53,868 nucleotides of DNA from Pseudomonadota bacterium (GTDB lineage: Bacteria; Pseudomonadota; Alphaproteobacteria; Rhizobiales; Hyphomicrobiaceae), in contig JAFAFW010000055.1 in NCBI GenBank assembly GCA_023423275.1, positions 1 through 53,868 on the forward strand, in the 5' to 3' direction. Positions 33,682-41,003 of this stretch are shown in pieces. The stretch's first letter is position 1, and each line of letters opens with the position of its first letter. A program made the position numbers and the translations under genes. The notes below the pieces were generated by a model. The model was not told the DNA's origin and ran no database searches. It worked only from the letters and a program-made list of their open reading frames with translations.

Positions 33682-34518
33682 CTAACGGCTGACTTCCTTC
33701 CACTTCTGGAGCCTGCTCTGCACGCGTTCGACGAGATCATTGAAGATCACGGCCAGCACGGCGATGACGACAAGAGAAGCAAAGACACCAGCGGTATCGA
33801 ATTCACTGCCGGAGCGCTGCACGAGATAGCCGAGCCCGCGATTGGCCGCGATCATCTCGCCGATAATGGTGCCAATCAGCGCGTAGGGCACCGCCGTTTT
33901 CAAGCCGACGAATATCCACGACGTGGCAGAGGGCAGGATGACCTTCATTAGGATCTGCCGGCGCTTCGCACGCATCAGGCGAAGGCTGTCGACAAGATCC
34001 GGATCGACCTCCCGCACGCCGGCGAAAGTGTTCACGAACACGAGAAAGACGACAAGGACAGCAGCAAGCGCGATTTTGGAATTAATGCCCAGGCCAAACC
34101 AGAGAATGAAAAGCGGCGCCAGTGCGACCTTCGGCAGGGCGTTGAATGCCCAGATATAGGGGTGGAGCAAACGGCTGAAGAATGGGGAAAGGCCCAGCCA
34201 TATGCCACCGACGACACCAGCTGCAGCACCGATCGCAAATCCGATCGCGGTCGCGTAGACTGTAGCGTACATGTGCATGTAGATCGTGCCGCTGGCAAAC
34301 CAGCCCCACAGCCGCATGGCGACGTCGCTGGGACTGCTGATCATGAACTTGTCGATCAGCCGTCCGGCGCTGAGTTCCCAGATGACGAGCAGAACGATCC
34401 CGAACAGGACCTGCAGGCCAATCATCGCAGGCTGACTCATCTCTGCAAGCGGGCGGCGCTCGGGAGCAACCTCCTCGGCGCGAGCGCTTTCACGCGTGAC
34501 GGTGTCGGGTGCCGTCAT
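33682..34518 (-). CDS. ABC transporter permease (SsuC/TauC type)
   Basis: The 278-residue protein has six membrane helices and the BPD-transporter EAA-type loop around LRLMRAKRRQILMKVILPSA. The start at 34518 overlaps the ATPase stop by 4 bases; a longer frame upstream is antisense-like and Arg/His-rich. With the ATPase and binding protein it makes a complete SsuABC-like importer. Confidence 0.9.
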   Translation of the reverse strand: MTAPDTVTRESARAEEVAPERRPLAEMSQPAMIGLQVLFGIVLLVIWELSAGRLIDKFMISSPSDVAMRLWGWFASGTIYMHMYATVYATAIGFAIGAAAGVVGGIWLGLSPFFSRLLHPYIWAFNALPKVALAPLFILWFGLGINSKIALAAVLVVFLVFVNTFAGVREVDPDLVDSLRLMRAKRRQILMKVILPSATSWIFVGLKTAVPYALIGTIIGEMIAANRGLGYLVQRSGSEFDTAGVFASLVVIAVLAVIFNDLVERVQSRLQKWKEVSR

Positions 34519-35285
34519 AGTTTCTCCTCGACGTACTCTTCGCGCAGCTTGTCCCAGATCGCGTTGTGGATCTCGTGAAAGCGCTCGGTGAAACGAACCT
34601 CCATGACATCCCGCGGCCGAGGGATATCGACGAGCTGATCGTGCGTGATTCGTGCCGGACGCCGGCTGAAGACCACCACCCGATCCGCCAGTGTGATGGC
34701 CTCCACGAGATCGTGCGTCACCAGGATGATCGTCTGCTGATTGGCTTCCCATAGGCGCAAGAGCAGATCGTGCATCGCGATGCGCAGTTGTGCGTCGAGC
34801 GCAGCAAACGGCTCATCGAGCAGTAGCGCCTTGGGCTCGTAGAGCAGCATGCGGGCAAGACAAACCCGCTTGCGCATACCGCCGGAGAGCTCGTTGGAAT
34901 ACTTGCCCTCGAATCCTTCCAGGCCGACCTGGCGGATCATGGCGCGGGCGGCCTCGTAGCGCTCGTCTCGCGGCTGGCCCGCAAGCTCAAGCGCCATGGC
35001 GACGTTGTCGAGCACCGTGCGCCAGGGCAGCAGGTTATCCTTCTGGGTCATGTAGCCGACATCGGTATTGACGTTCGAGACCCGCTGCCCCTGATAGATA
35101 ATCCGCCCTTCACTCGGCGGATAAAGACCGGCGATCATGTTGAGCAGCGTGGACTTCCCACAGCCGGAAGGTCCGATCAGCGCAACGATCGAACGTGGCG
35201 CGATCTGCAGATCGACGCCGGATACGGCTCGCACTTCCTCGCTGCCCTTGCGGAATGCCTTTCCGATGCCTTGCAGCTCAATCAT
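34515..35285 (-). CDS. ABC transporter ATP-binding protein (SsuB/TauB type)
   Basis: The 256-residue ATPase has Walker A GPSGCGKST (38-46), Q-loop YMTQKDNLLPWR, signature LSGGMRKRV, Walker B ALLLDEPFAALD and H-loop THD. The ATG at 35285 was chosen; a longer frame reads into the SDR gene upstream. The gene ends by overlapping the permease start (ATGA type) and powers the importer of this operon. Confidence 0.92.
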   Translation of the reverse strand: MIELQGIGKAFRKGSEEVRAVSGVDLQIAPRSIVALIGPSGCGKSTLLNMIAGLYPPSEGRIIYQGQRVSNVNTDVGYMTQKDNLLPWRTVLDNVAMALELAGQPRDERYEAARAMIRQVGLEGFEGKYSNELSGGMRKRVCLARMLLYEPKALLLDEPFAALDAQLRIAMHDLLLRLWEANQQTIILVTHDLVEAITLADRVVVFSRRPARITHDQLVDIPRPRDVMEVRFTERFHEIHNAIWDKLREEYVEEKL

Positions 35286-35301
35286 CCGCCATCCGGTCCG
35301 G

Positions 35302-36090
35302 TTAGAGATACATGCGCTGATAGCCGCCATCGACGTCGATGTTCGTGCCACACATGAAGCCCGCACGCGCCGACGCCACGAACAGGACGGCGTTGGCGAT
35401 ATCGTCCGCATCACCCCAGCGGCCAAGCGGAACGTTCTTTCCCCATTCGCTTTCCTGCTGCGCAAGACTGCGGCCGATATAGATCTCGCCGTCCAGGTTC
35501 AGCTCCGCCGTCAGCGGACTGTGAATGCGGCTCGGACAGACGGCATTGACGAGAATGCCATCGCGGCCGAGATCGTCCGACAGGGATTTGACGAAAGCAT
35601 GCTGAGCGGCATTGACGACTGCCGAACCGATCACATCCTTGCCGGGGACTTTTCCGGCCTGGCCGATAATGACGATGAAACGGCCGCCGCCGCCCTGATT
35701 GCGCATGTGCGGCGCCACCTGTCGCGCCAGCTCCCAGGGACCAAGCACCTTGGTGCGGAAATGCGTGTCGATCTGATCGGTTGTCAGCTCCTCGACGCGG
35801 CCTTTCAGATGCGTGCCTGCATTACTGATAACGATATCGATGCGTCCAAGTTGTTTGACAGCCGACGCCACCAGCCCCGGCATTTCCGACGGCTGATCGA
35901 CATGCGCGGTCGCGCCATGAGCCTCTCCAAGTGGACGCAAGTCATCCAAAGCCTGGGCCAGCTTCGCTTCATCGCGACCGCAGATGAAGACCTTGGCGCG
36001 TTCCTCCAGCAGACGACGGGCAATGGCCAGACCGATGCCGCTGGTGCCGCCTGTGATGAGAGCTGTCTTGCCTGCGAGTTCGAGATCCAT
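35302..36090 (-). CDS. Short-chain dehydrogenase-like protein 1 (non-classical active site)
   Basis: The 262-residue protein has the SDR nucleotide motif TGGTSGIG (13-20) and SNAG (89-92), and a C-terminal DVDGGYQRMYL like glucose-dehydrogenase/FabG types. The catalytic Y-x-x-x-K is absent: the aligned segment is GSAVVNAAQ, giving Ser156 and Asn160. The strand that normally ends in the catalytic Ser reads IVIIGQAGKVPGKD. The two following SDR genes share the same replacement. The start ATG is at 36090. Either it uses a different mechanism (a Lys/Arg lies in the IGQAGK loop) or acts as a non-redox member, for example a hydratase or isomerase. Confidence 0.85.
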   Translation of the reverse strand: MDLELAGKTALITGGTSGIGLAIARRLLEERAKVFICGRDEAKLAQALDDLRPLGEAHGATAHVDQPSEMPGLVASAVKQLGRIDIVISNAGTHLKGRVEELTTDQIDTHFRTKVLGPWELARQVAPHMRNQGGGGRFIVIIGQAGKVPGKDVIGSAVVNAAQHAFVKSLSDDLGRDGILVNAVCPSRIHSPLTAELNLDGEIYIGRSLAQQESEWGKNVPLGRWGDADDIANAVLFVASARAGFMCGTNIDVDGGYQRMYL

Positions 36091-36104
36091 CGCCGTTCGC
36101 TCCC

Positions 36105-36893
36105 TCAGCCGAACACGTAGCGGTGATAGCCGCCGTCGAGCGACACCGAGCTGCCGCACACGAAATTTGCCCGATCGGAAAGAAGGAACACGACGAGGTC
36201 AGCGACCTCCTTCGATTCACCCATGCGACCGAGGATGTTCGCGCGTGTAAAGCCGGCAGATGCCGTGGCCCTGTCGACGCCTTTCTCCCGCATTTCCTTG
36301 GCAATCAGCGTCTGCACCAGTTCGGTTGCGATGTATTGCGGACAAACCGAATTCACCCGCACGTTATCGCGCGCGACCGCATCGGCAACAGCTTTCGTCA
36401 TGGCCTGAGCGGCAACATTGGCAATACCGGACGGCAATCGATCCGGATGCGGATGACGCACGGCCTGCCCGATGACATTGACGATCCGTCCGTCCTTGCG
36501 CTTGCGCATATCGGGCAGGACAAGACGGATCATGCCGTAGAACCCGAACAACTTGTCGTCGAGCTGGCGCTGGAGCTGTTCGTCGGTCATGTCGTCCACG
36601 GTAGCGCGAACGTGCGTACCGGCGTTATTGACCAGCACGTCGACGCGGCCAAAGCGCTCCAGTACGGCGTGGACGAAGGCCTCACGCGCGTCAGGATTCG
36701 CGGTATCAGCGCTGACCGCCAAGACCTCCCCGCGCACTTTCAATCGCTGCTCGGCTTCGTCCAGACGGCCGCGATCCCGCGCGCAGATCGCAACCTTGGC
36801 GCCTTCCGACAACAACCGTTCCGCCGTTGCAAAACCGATGCCTCGCGAGGCACCGGTAACGATCGCAACCTTGTCCTTGAGACCGAGGTCCAT
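36105..36893 (-). CDS. Short-chain dehydrogenase-like protein 2 (non-classical active site)
   Basis: The 262-residue protein has TGASRGIG (13-20) and NNAG (89-92) intact, so nucleotide binding is likely. The active-site segment is LPSGIANVAAQAM, with Ser155 and Asn159 where Tyr and Lys are expected, and the preceding loop is VIGQAVRHPHPD. The C-terminus VSLDGGYHRYVFG is close to that of protein 1. Only 14 bases separate it from the SDR1 start, and 7 from SDR3 upstream. Its ATG at 36893 is preferred over a longer frame that runs into the SDR3 gene. Confidence 0.85.
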   Translation of the reverse strand: MDLGLKDKVAIVTGASRGIGFATAERLLSEGAKVAICARDRGRLDEAEQRLKVRGEVLAVSADTANPDAREAFVHAVLERFGRVDVLVNNAGTHVRATVDDMTDEQLQRQLDDKLFGFYGMIRLVLPDMRKRKDGRIVNVIGQAVRHPHPDRLPSGIANVAAQAMTKAVADAVARDNVRVNSVCPQYIATELVQTLIAKEMREKGVDRATASAGFTRANILGRMGESKEVADLVVFLLSDRANFVCGSSVSLDGGYHRYVFG

Positions 36894-36900
36894 CTGCGCC

Positions 36901-37695
36901 CTACCACAGTCCCTTGAGACGGCCACCATCCAGGTTGAGCGACACGCCGGTAATGTAGCTGGCGCGCTCCGAGCACAGGAATGCGATCGCATTCGCCAGT
37001 TCTTCCGGCTTGCCGAAACGGCCCAACGCGTTCTTTTTTGCGGCGAGGCGCCGTGCTTCGTCCTCGTTATTCACGCCAAGTTCTTTCTGCAAACCCCCGG
37101 CGTTGCGCTTCCATAAATCGGTCGCGACCCAGCCCGGGCAGACAGCGTTGACGAGAACGTTATGAGGGGCAAACTCGGTCGACAGCGACTTGGTGATATT
37201 CAGCAGACCGCTGTTGGTGATCCCCGAGCCGAACATGTACGGGTCCGGTTCCTTACCAGCGCCGCCGATCATGCTGACGATGCGGCCCCATTTCTTGTCG
37301 CGCATGATGGGATAAACCGCACGGATCGCACGCAGGAAGCCGAACAGTTTGGTGTCGAGTTGCGTCTGCAGGCCCTCGTCCGTCATTTCGTCGTAGCGGC
37401 CGGAGTACATGGTGCCCGCGTTATTCACGAGGATATCGACGGTGCCATAAGCCTTGAGAGTCGCATCGACCAATTTCTGGACATCGGCTGGCTTCGACGT
37501 ATCCGCTTCGATGGAGCGGATTTCTCCACCTGTCTTCTCGGCCAGCTCCTTGCAGGTCGCCGCAACCTGATCGCCGTGGCGCGAGCAGGTCATGACTTTC
37601 ACGCCGGCTTCCAGAAACTCGCGCGCCGTTTCGCGCCCAATGCCCCGGCTGCCACCGCTGACGATTGCGACGCGACCTTTAATTCCGAGATCCAT
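36901..37695 (-). CDS. Short-chain dehydrogenase-like protein 3 (non-classical active site)
   Basis: The 264-residue protein has SGGSRGIG (13-20), NNAG (91-94) and the loop MIGGAGKEPDPY followed by FGSGITNSGLLN. Ser157 and Asn161 replace the Tyr/Lys pair as in the two neighbours; a Tyr at 153 is out of register. It is the first of three tandem SDR genes of common origin. The shared pattern IGxA-x-x-x-P then S-x-x-x-N marks a distinct SDR subgroup rather than random decay. Confidence 0.85.
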   Translation of the reverse strand: MDLGIKGRVAIVSGGSRGIGRETAREFLEAGVKVMTCSRHGDQVAATCKELAEKTGGEIRSIEADTSKPADVQKLVDATLKAYGTVDILVNNAGTMYSGRYDEMTDEGLQTQLDTKLFGFLRAIRAVYPIMRDKKWGRIVSMIGGAGKEPDPYMFGSGITNSGLLNITKSLSTEFAPHNVLVNAVCPGWVATDLWKRNAGGLQKELGVNNEDEARRLAAKKNALGRFGKPEELANAIAFLCSERASYITGVSLNLDGGRLKGLW

Positions 37696-37770
37696 GCTGT
37701 ACGTTCCTGTCTATCTGCTTGTGATTTCAATCCTGGCAAACCGCCGAATTGGATTTCGATAATCTGAAGC

Positions 37771-38493
37771 TCAGGTGCGCCCGGCGCGCTTTTCGAACAT
37801 GTGCCGACGCATGAAATCGAGGGTCAGGTTCAACGCCTTCTCGGCGCTCGGCGCGTGCCATTCCTTGCGGTGATCGCAATTAAATCCGTGATCGGCCGGA
37901 TAGAGGTGCGTTTCGATTTGCGGATTGTGGCTGCGAAGGATCTCCCGGTCGGATTCGGGAATCCGAGGATCTTCGGTTCCGAAATGGAAGAGTACAGGAA
38001 CGCGCGGCTTCTCATGCGCGAACGGAATGGTTTGGGCGCCGTAGTAGCCGATTGCACAATCGACACCGTTGAGCCGTGTCGCCGAGAGGAAAGCCAGCGT
38101 GCCACCCCAGCAATAGCCGACAACAGCGGTTCCTTGTGGAGAACGAACGCTATCCGTGGCCGCCTGCACATCGAGGAGGACGTCGTCCCAAGCGATCTCC
38201 GATCTCAACTGACGTCCGATGTCGATGGCCTCGGCGTCGTAGCCGAGTGCGACCTTGCGCTGCGCCCGATCGAACAGGGCTGGCGCTACCGCCTTGAAGC
38301 CGCGACGGGCATAGCCATCGCACACCTCGCGGATGTGGGCGTTGACGCCAAAAATCTCGTGAAGGATGACCAGCCCGGCGCCGTTGGGTGCCTGCGGCAT
38401 CGCCAAGTAGGCGTCGAGCTTATGCTCGTCCGCTGCTTCAAGCACGATTTCAGCACCATGCGCTGAGCCCGCATGCGATTGCCCGGCAACCAT
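37771..38493 (-). CDS. Dienelactone hydrolase family protein
   Basis: The 240-residue protein has the full dienelactone-hydrolase triad: Cys128 in GYCWGG, Asp175 in FGTEDPRIP and His202 in ADHGFNCD, plus the modulating Glu46 in LHEIFGV. It hydrolyses lactones or enol-esters in the cytoplasm. As first gene of the leftward operon it faces a divergent FCD regulator. Together with the SDRs and the alpha/beta hydrolase it suggests breakdown of an oxygenated ring or lactone. Confidence 0.9.
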   Translation of the reverse strand: MVAGQSHAGSAHGAEIVLEAADEHKLDAYLAMPQAPNGAGLVILHEIFGVNAHIREVCDGYARRGFKAVAPALFDRAQRKVALGYDAEAIDIGRQLRSEIAWDDVLLDVQAATDSVRSPQGTAVVGYCWGGTLAFLSATRLNGVDCAIGYYGAQTIPFAHEKPRVPVLFHFGTEDPRIPESDREILRSHNPQIETHLYPADHGFNCDHRKEWHAPSAEKALNLTLDFMRRHMFEKRAGRT

Positions 38494-38596
38494 TGGATTG
38501 GCGCCCCGTCCTGTACGCCCCCGATGAGAGAGCGATTGCGTTTCCTCGCGGCAGTTGGATTGCCACCTTTATTTGTGCTACATTTTTTATAGCAAC

Positions 38597-38609
38597 ATTG
38601 TAGGACAAT
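38597..38609. promoter_or_regulatory. Candidate FCD-regulator operator
   Basis: ATTGT-AGG-ACAAT is a perfect inverted repeat with 3-base spacer, typical of FadR/FCD operators. It lies in the 150-base gap between the divergent dienelactone-hydrolase operon and the GntR gene, in an AT-rich tract that likely holds both promoters. Confidence 0.6.
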
Positions 38610-38643
38610 ATTTGGCAGTCCCAACAAATGTCAAGCGCTGCGA

Positions 38644-39375
38644 ATGGATCGCTTGCATCCTGTGTCTTCACCTGACACTCGGTTTTCCATGGATAGACTG
38701 ACGGCAGATCATCACAGGCGCGGCGCAACAGTGGACTTTGTCTGCACGTGCATTCGCCAGGGTATCGACGAGGGCCGCTTCGTTCCCGGTCAGCGGTTGA
38801 TCGCACGCGATCTGACTGAAGAGTTCGCCATCAGTCGCGGCGCTGTGCGGGAAGCATTTCGGCGTCTTGCTGCGGAGGGCATGGTCGACCTCATCCCCAA
38901 TCGCGGGGCTACGGTGCGGCGCCTGTCGCGCCGTCAGATGGGTGAACTGTTTCAGATCCGCGAGTGTGTGGAAGGTTTGGCGGCCGGCTTGGCGGCAAGC
39001 CAGATCAACCAGGGCGACAATCGCCGTATCTTCTCCGAGGTTTGGGAGACGATCCGGCCGACCGGAAAAGATCTGCCCTGGAACATCTTCATCGAAAACA
39101 ACAGACTTTATCATCGCACGATCGTCGAAATCGGCGGGAATGCGCTGTTATCGGAACTGATCCTCAAACTGCAGTTGCCGGTGGTGATGATCCAGGTCGG
39201 ACGGGCGATGCGCGCGGAGCACGCCAACCTCTCGCATGCCGACCACGTCGCAATCGCCGAAGCGATCTTTGCCGGCGATCAAGCCGCTGCCGAAGCCGCG
39301 ATGCGCAAGCACGTGTGCAGTTCACATGCCTGGATCCGCACACTTCCGGACGGAGCATTCAAGCCAGAGAGGTGA
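38644..39375 (+). CDS. GntR-family (FCD) regulator of the ABC-SDR operon
   Basis: The 243-residue protein has a winged helix (LTEEFAISRGAVREAFRRLA) and an FCD domain ending HVAIAEAIFAGDQAAAEAAM with RKHVCSSHAW. The ATG at 38644 or a second at 38689 (M16) could start it. It is divergent from the catabolic operon with an ATTGT-N3-ACAAT palindrome between, so it probably represses that operon until the substrate arrives. Confidence 0.88.
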   Translation: MDRLHPVSSPDTRFSMDRLTADHHRRGATVDFVCTCIRQGIDEGRFVPGQRLIARDLTEEFAISRGAVREAFRRLAAEGMVDLIPNRGATVRRLSRRQMGELFQIRECVEGLAAGLAASQINQGDNRRIFSEVWETIRPTGKDLPWNIFIENNRLYHRTIVEIGGNALLSELILKLQLPVVMIQVGRAMRAEHANLSHADHVAIAEAIFAGDQAAAEAAMRKHVCSSHAWIRTLPDGAFKPER

Positions 39376-39636
39376 TTGCGCTCCCTTGCCTGCCGCTGGC
39401 CGGCTCTATTCGCTCTTTGCGAGGGCGTTGAGATCAACGAGATCGGAGAGCCGTTGCGGCATGCGATGCTGAGAAATCGGACGCTCTCCATGCGCGCCGC
39501 CGACGAGCACGATGAGCTTATCGCCCTCTTCCGAAAGAATGCGGTCGCGGAGGCGATTGACCTGATGAAACGGCACATTCTCGCCAGCATTCCCGACCGC
39601 CCTCGGGTCGCTATCGTAACGTGCCGTAAGCGTTGA
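39376..39636 (+). pseudogene. C-terminal fragment of a second FCD regulator
   Basis: Directly after the preceding stop codon the same frame stays open and encodes FALCEGVEINEIGEPLRHAM, then DEHDELIALFRKNAVAEAID and LMKRHILASIP. This is the last two helices of an FCD domain. No start with a ribosome site and no DNA-binding part are present. It looks like the tail of a lost neighbour regulator joined to the first one by deletion. Confidence 0.6.
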
Positions 39637-39638
39637 AA

Positions 39639-39664
39639 TCCCTCCAGGATGAAATCTGGAGGGA
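39639..39664. terminator. Bidirectional hairpin terminator
   Basis: TCCCTCCAG (39639-39647) and CTGGAGGGA (39656-39664) form a perfect 9-base-pair stem with an 8-base loop, between the convergent regulator remnant and the GH88-like gene. There is no long T-run on either side. Confidence 0.55.
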
Positions 39665-39681
39665 GAGCAAAAGCTTATCCG

Positions 39682-40806
39682 CTAAATCGCAACGGCAAGC
39701 TTTCCGCTGAACCGCGCGATCGTTTCCATCAGCAGGTAATCACCCCAGATCAGCTCGTTGGCGACCGCCTTGTTGTTCTTGGGATCAAAACAGCCATTCG
39801 CCAAAATTCCCGTCGAGGTCAGGTGCTGCTGGACCAGGGCACGGGCCGTTTCGCGCGCCGTCGTGGCATAACGCGCAGCCTTTGCATTGTCCGGGTGGAT
39901 CGATGCCAGCTTCAGCAGCGCGGCGGCCGCGATCGCCGTGCCCGACGTGTCGCGACGGGTATCGGGTGTCAGCGGAGCATCGAAGTCCCAGTAGGCGACA
40001 AGATCCTTGGGAATACGCGACAGCCACCAGTCCGCAACCTTTTCGGCAATGCGCAGAAGGTTGCTTTCGCCGCGTTCCTGCGAGGCTGCGATCGCGTAGG
40101 TCAGCATGGCCCAAGCCTGCGCGCGGGTCCAAATCGACGCGTCGCTGAAGCCCTTGTGGGTGTAGCGGCGTGTCAGATCACCGGTTTTGGTGTCGAAGCT
40201 GGCTGACTGGATCACACCACCATCAGGACGAATGAAGAACTCTTCGCTCTTGTAAGCATGAGCCAGGGCGATCTTGCGCAGATCATCGTCACCACAATGG
40301 CGTGCGGCCCACAACAGAAGCGGCACGGCCATCATGCCATCGATATTCGCTTCTCCGTCGCCAACGGTATGAGCCTCCTCGGCTTCCGCACCGAGCGGAA
40401 TCAGGCCAGCGATCGGATCGAACTGCCCGGAAACCGACTTGGCTGCCCGGGCTGCCATATCTGCCGACAGGGCATCGCCCTGCAGAACGGCGCCTGTCAC
40501 GGCGCTGTAATAGAACAGGAAACCACGAAAGACGCTGCGGCTGTCGATGCGTGGCTCCAGGCGCTTCAGCCAGCCTCGCGCGGCCTCGCTGTAGCTCGCG
40601 TCACCGGTGAGACGTGCCGCCAGCCATAGCTCGCCGACCCAAAAGCCACCGGTCCAGAAGCCGTCCGGAGATGTGATCCACTCCCCCGTCTTCTGATCTC
40701 CATAATGCGGAAAGCCGGCCAGATTTGCGTCTCGCGTTTCAGTCACCCGGCCGATCATCTTGCTGACGGCATCGAGCCAGAATTTGCTCTCGTTCAGGCC
40801 ATCCAT
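39682..40806 (-). CDS. GH88-like unsaturated glucuronyl hydrolase homologue
   Basis: The 374-residue protein has the (alpha/alpha)6-barrel layout of GH88/GH105: DGFWTGGFWVGELWLAA, EANIDGMMAVPLLLWAA, TRAQAWAMLTYA, DTSGTAIAAAALLKLAS and WGDYLLMET. Asp156 corresponds to the catalytic Asp149 of Bacillus unsaturated glucuronyl hydrolase. The other conserved Asp (Asp88 in HHDLGF) appears to be replaced, since the aligned segment is RSVFRGFLFYY. The start was set at the ATG at 40806 (GGGGAAG upstream). It lies beside the ABC-SDR operon but is convergent with the regulator. The substrate may differ from the classical unsaturated uronides. Confidence 0.75.
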   Translation of the reverse strand: MDGLNESKFWLDAVSKMIGRVTETRDANLAGFPHYGDQKTGEWITSPDGFWTGGFWVGELWLAARLTGDASYSEAARGWLKRLEPRIDSRSVFRGFLFYYSAVTGAVLQGDALSADMAARAAKSVSGQFDPIAGLIPLGAEAEEAHTVGDGEANIDGMMAVPLLLWAARHCGDDDLRKIALAHAYKSEEFFIRPDGGVIQSASFDTKTGDLTRRYTHKGFSDASIWTRAQAWAMLTYAIAASQERGESNLLRIAEKVADWWLSRIPKDLVAYWDFDAPLTPDTRRDTSGTAIAAAALLKLASIHPDNAKAARYATTARETARALVQQHLTSTGILANGCFDPKNNKAVANELIWGDYLLMETIARFSGKLAVAI

Positions 40807-40861
40807 GTCGCTTCCCCACGTCCTTCTCAGACCGCAATCCAGAAAGTGCGGCATCATTTAA

Positions 40862-40879
40862 ATACTGACCAGATGGTAT
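40862..40879. promoter_or_regulatory. Candidate TetR operator upstream of the acyl-CoA ligase
   Basis: ATACTGACCAGATGGTAT matches the palindrome ATACTGATCGGTCAGTAT (48228-48245) at 12 of 18 positions, with both ends conserved. It lies about 125 bases before the ligase start and also upstream of the divergent GH88-like gene. Confidence 0.4.
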
Positions 40880-41003
40880 CTATAGCTGTGTTTCGGCGCA
40901 ACCCATTATTCTTTGCGGGACAAGCGCCGTGTCGATGCTCTAGATGGGAGCCTGCCGGAAACACCGGAAGAGACAGCAGATCCAGAGCATTTGAGCCTTT
41001 CCA

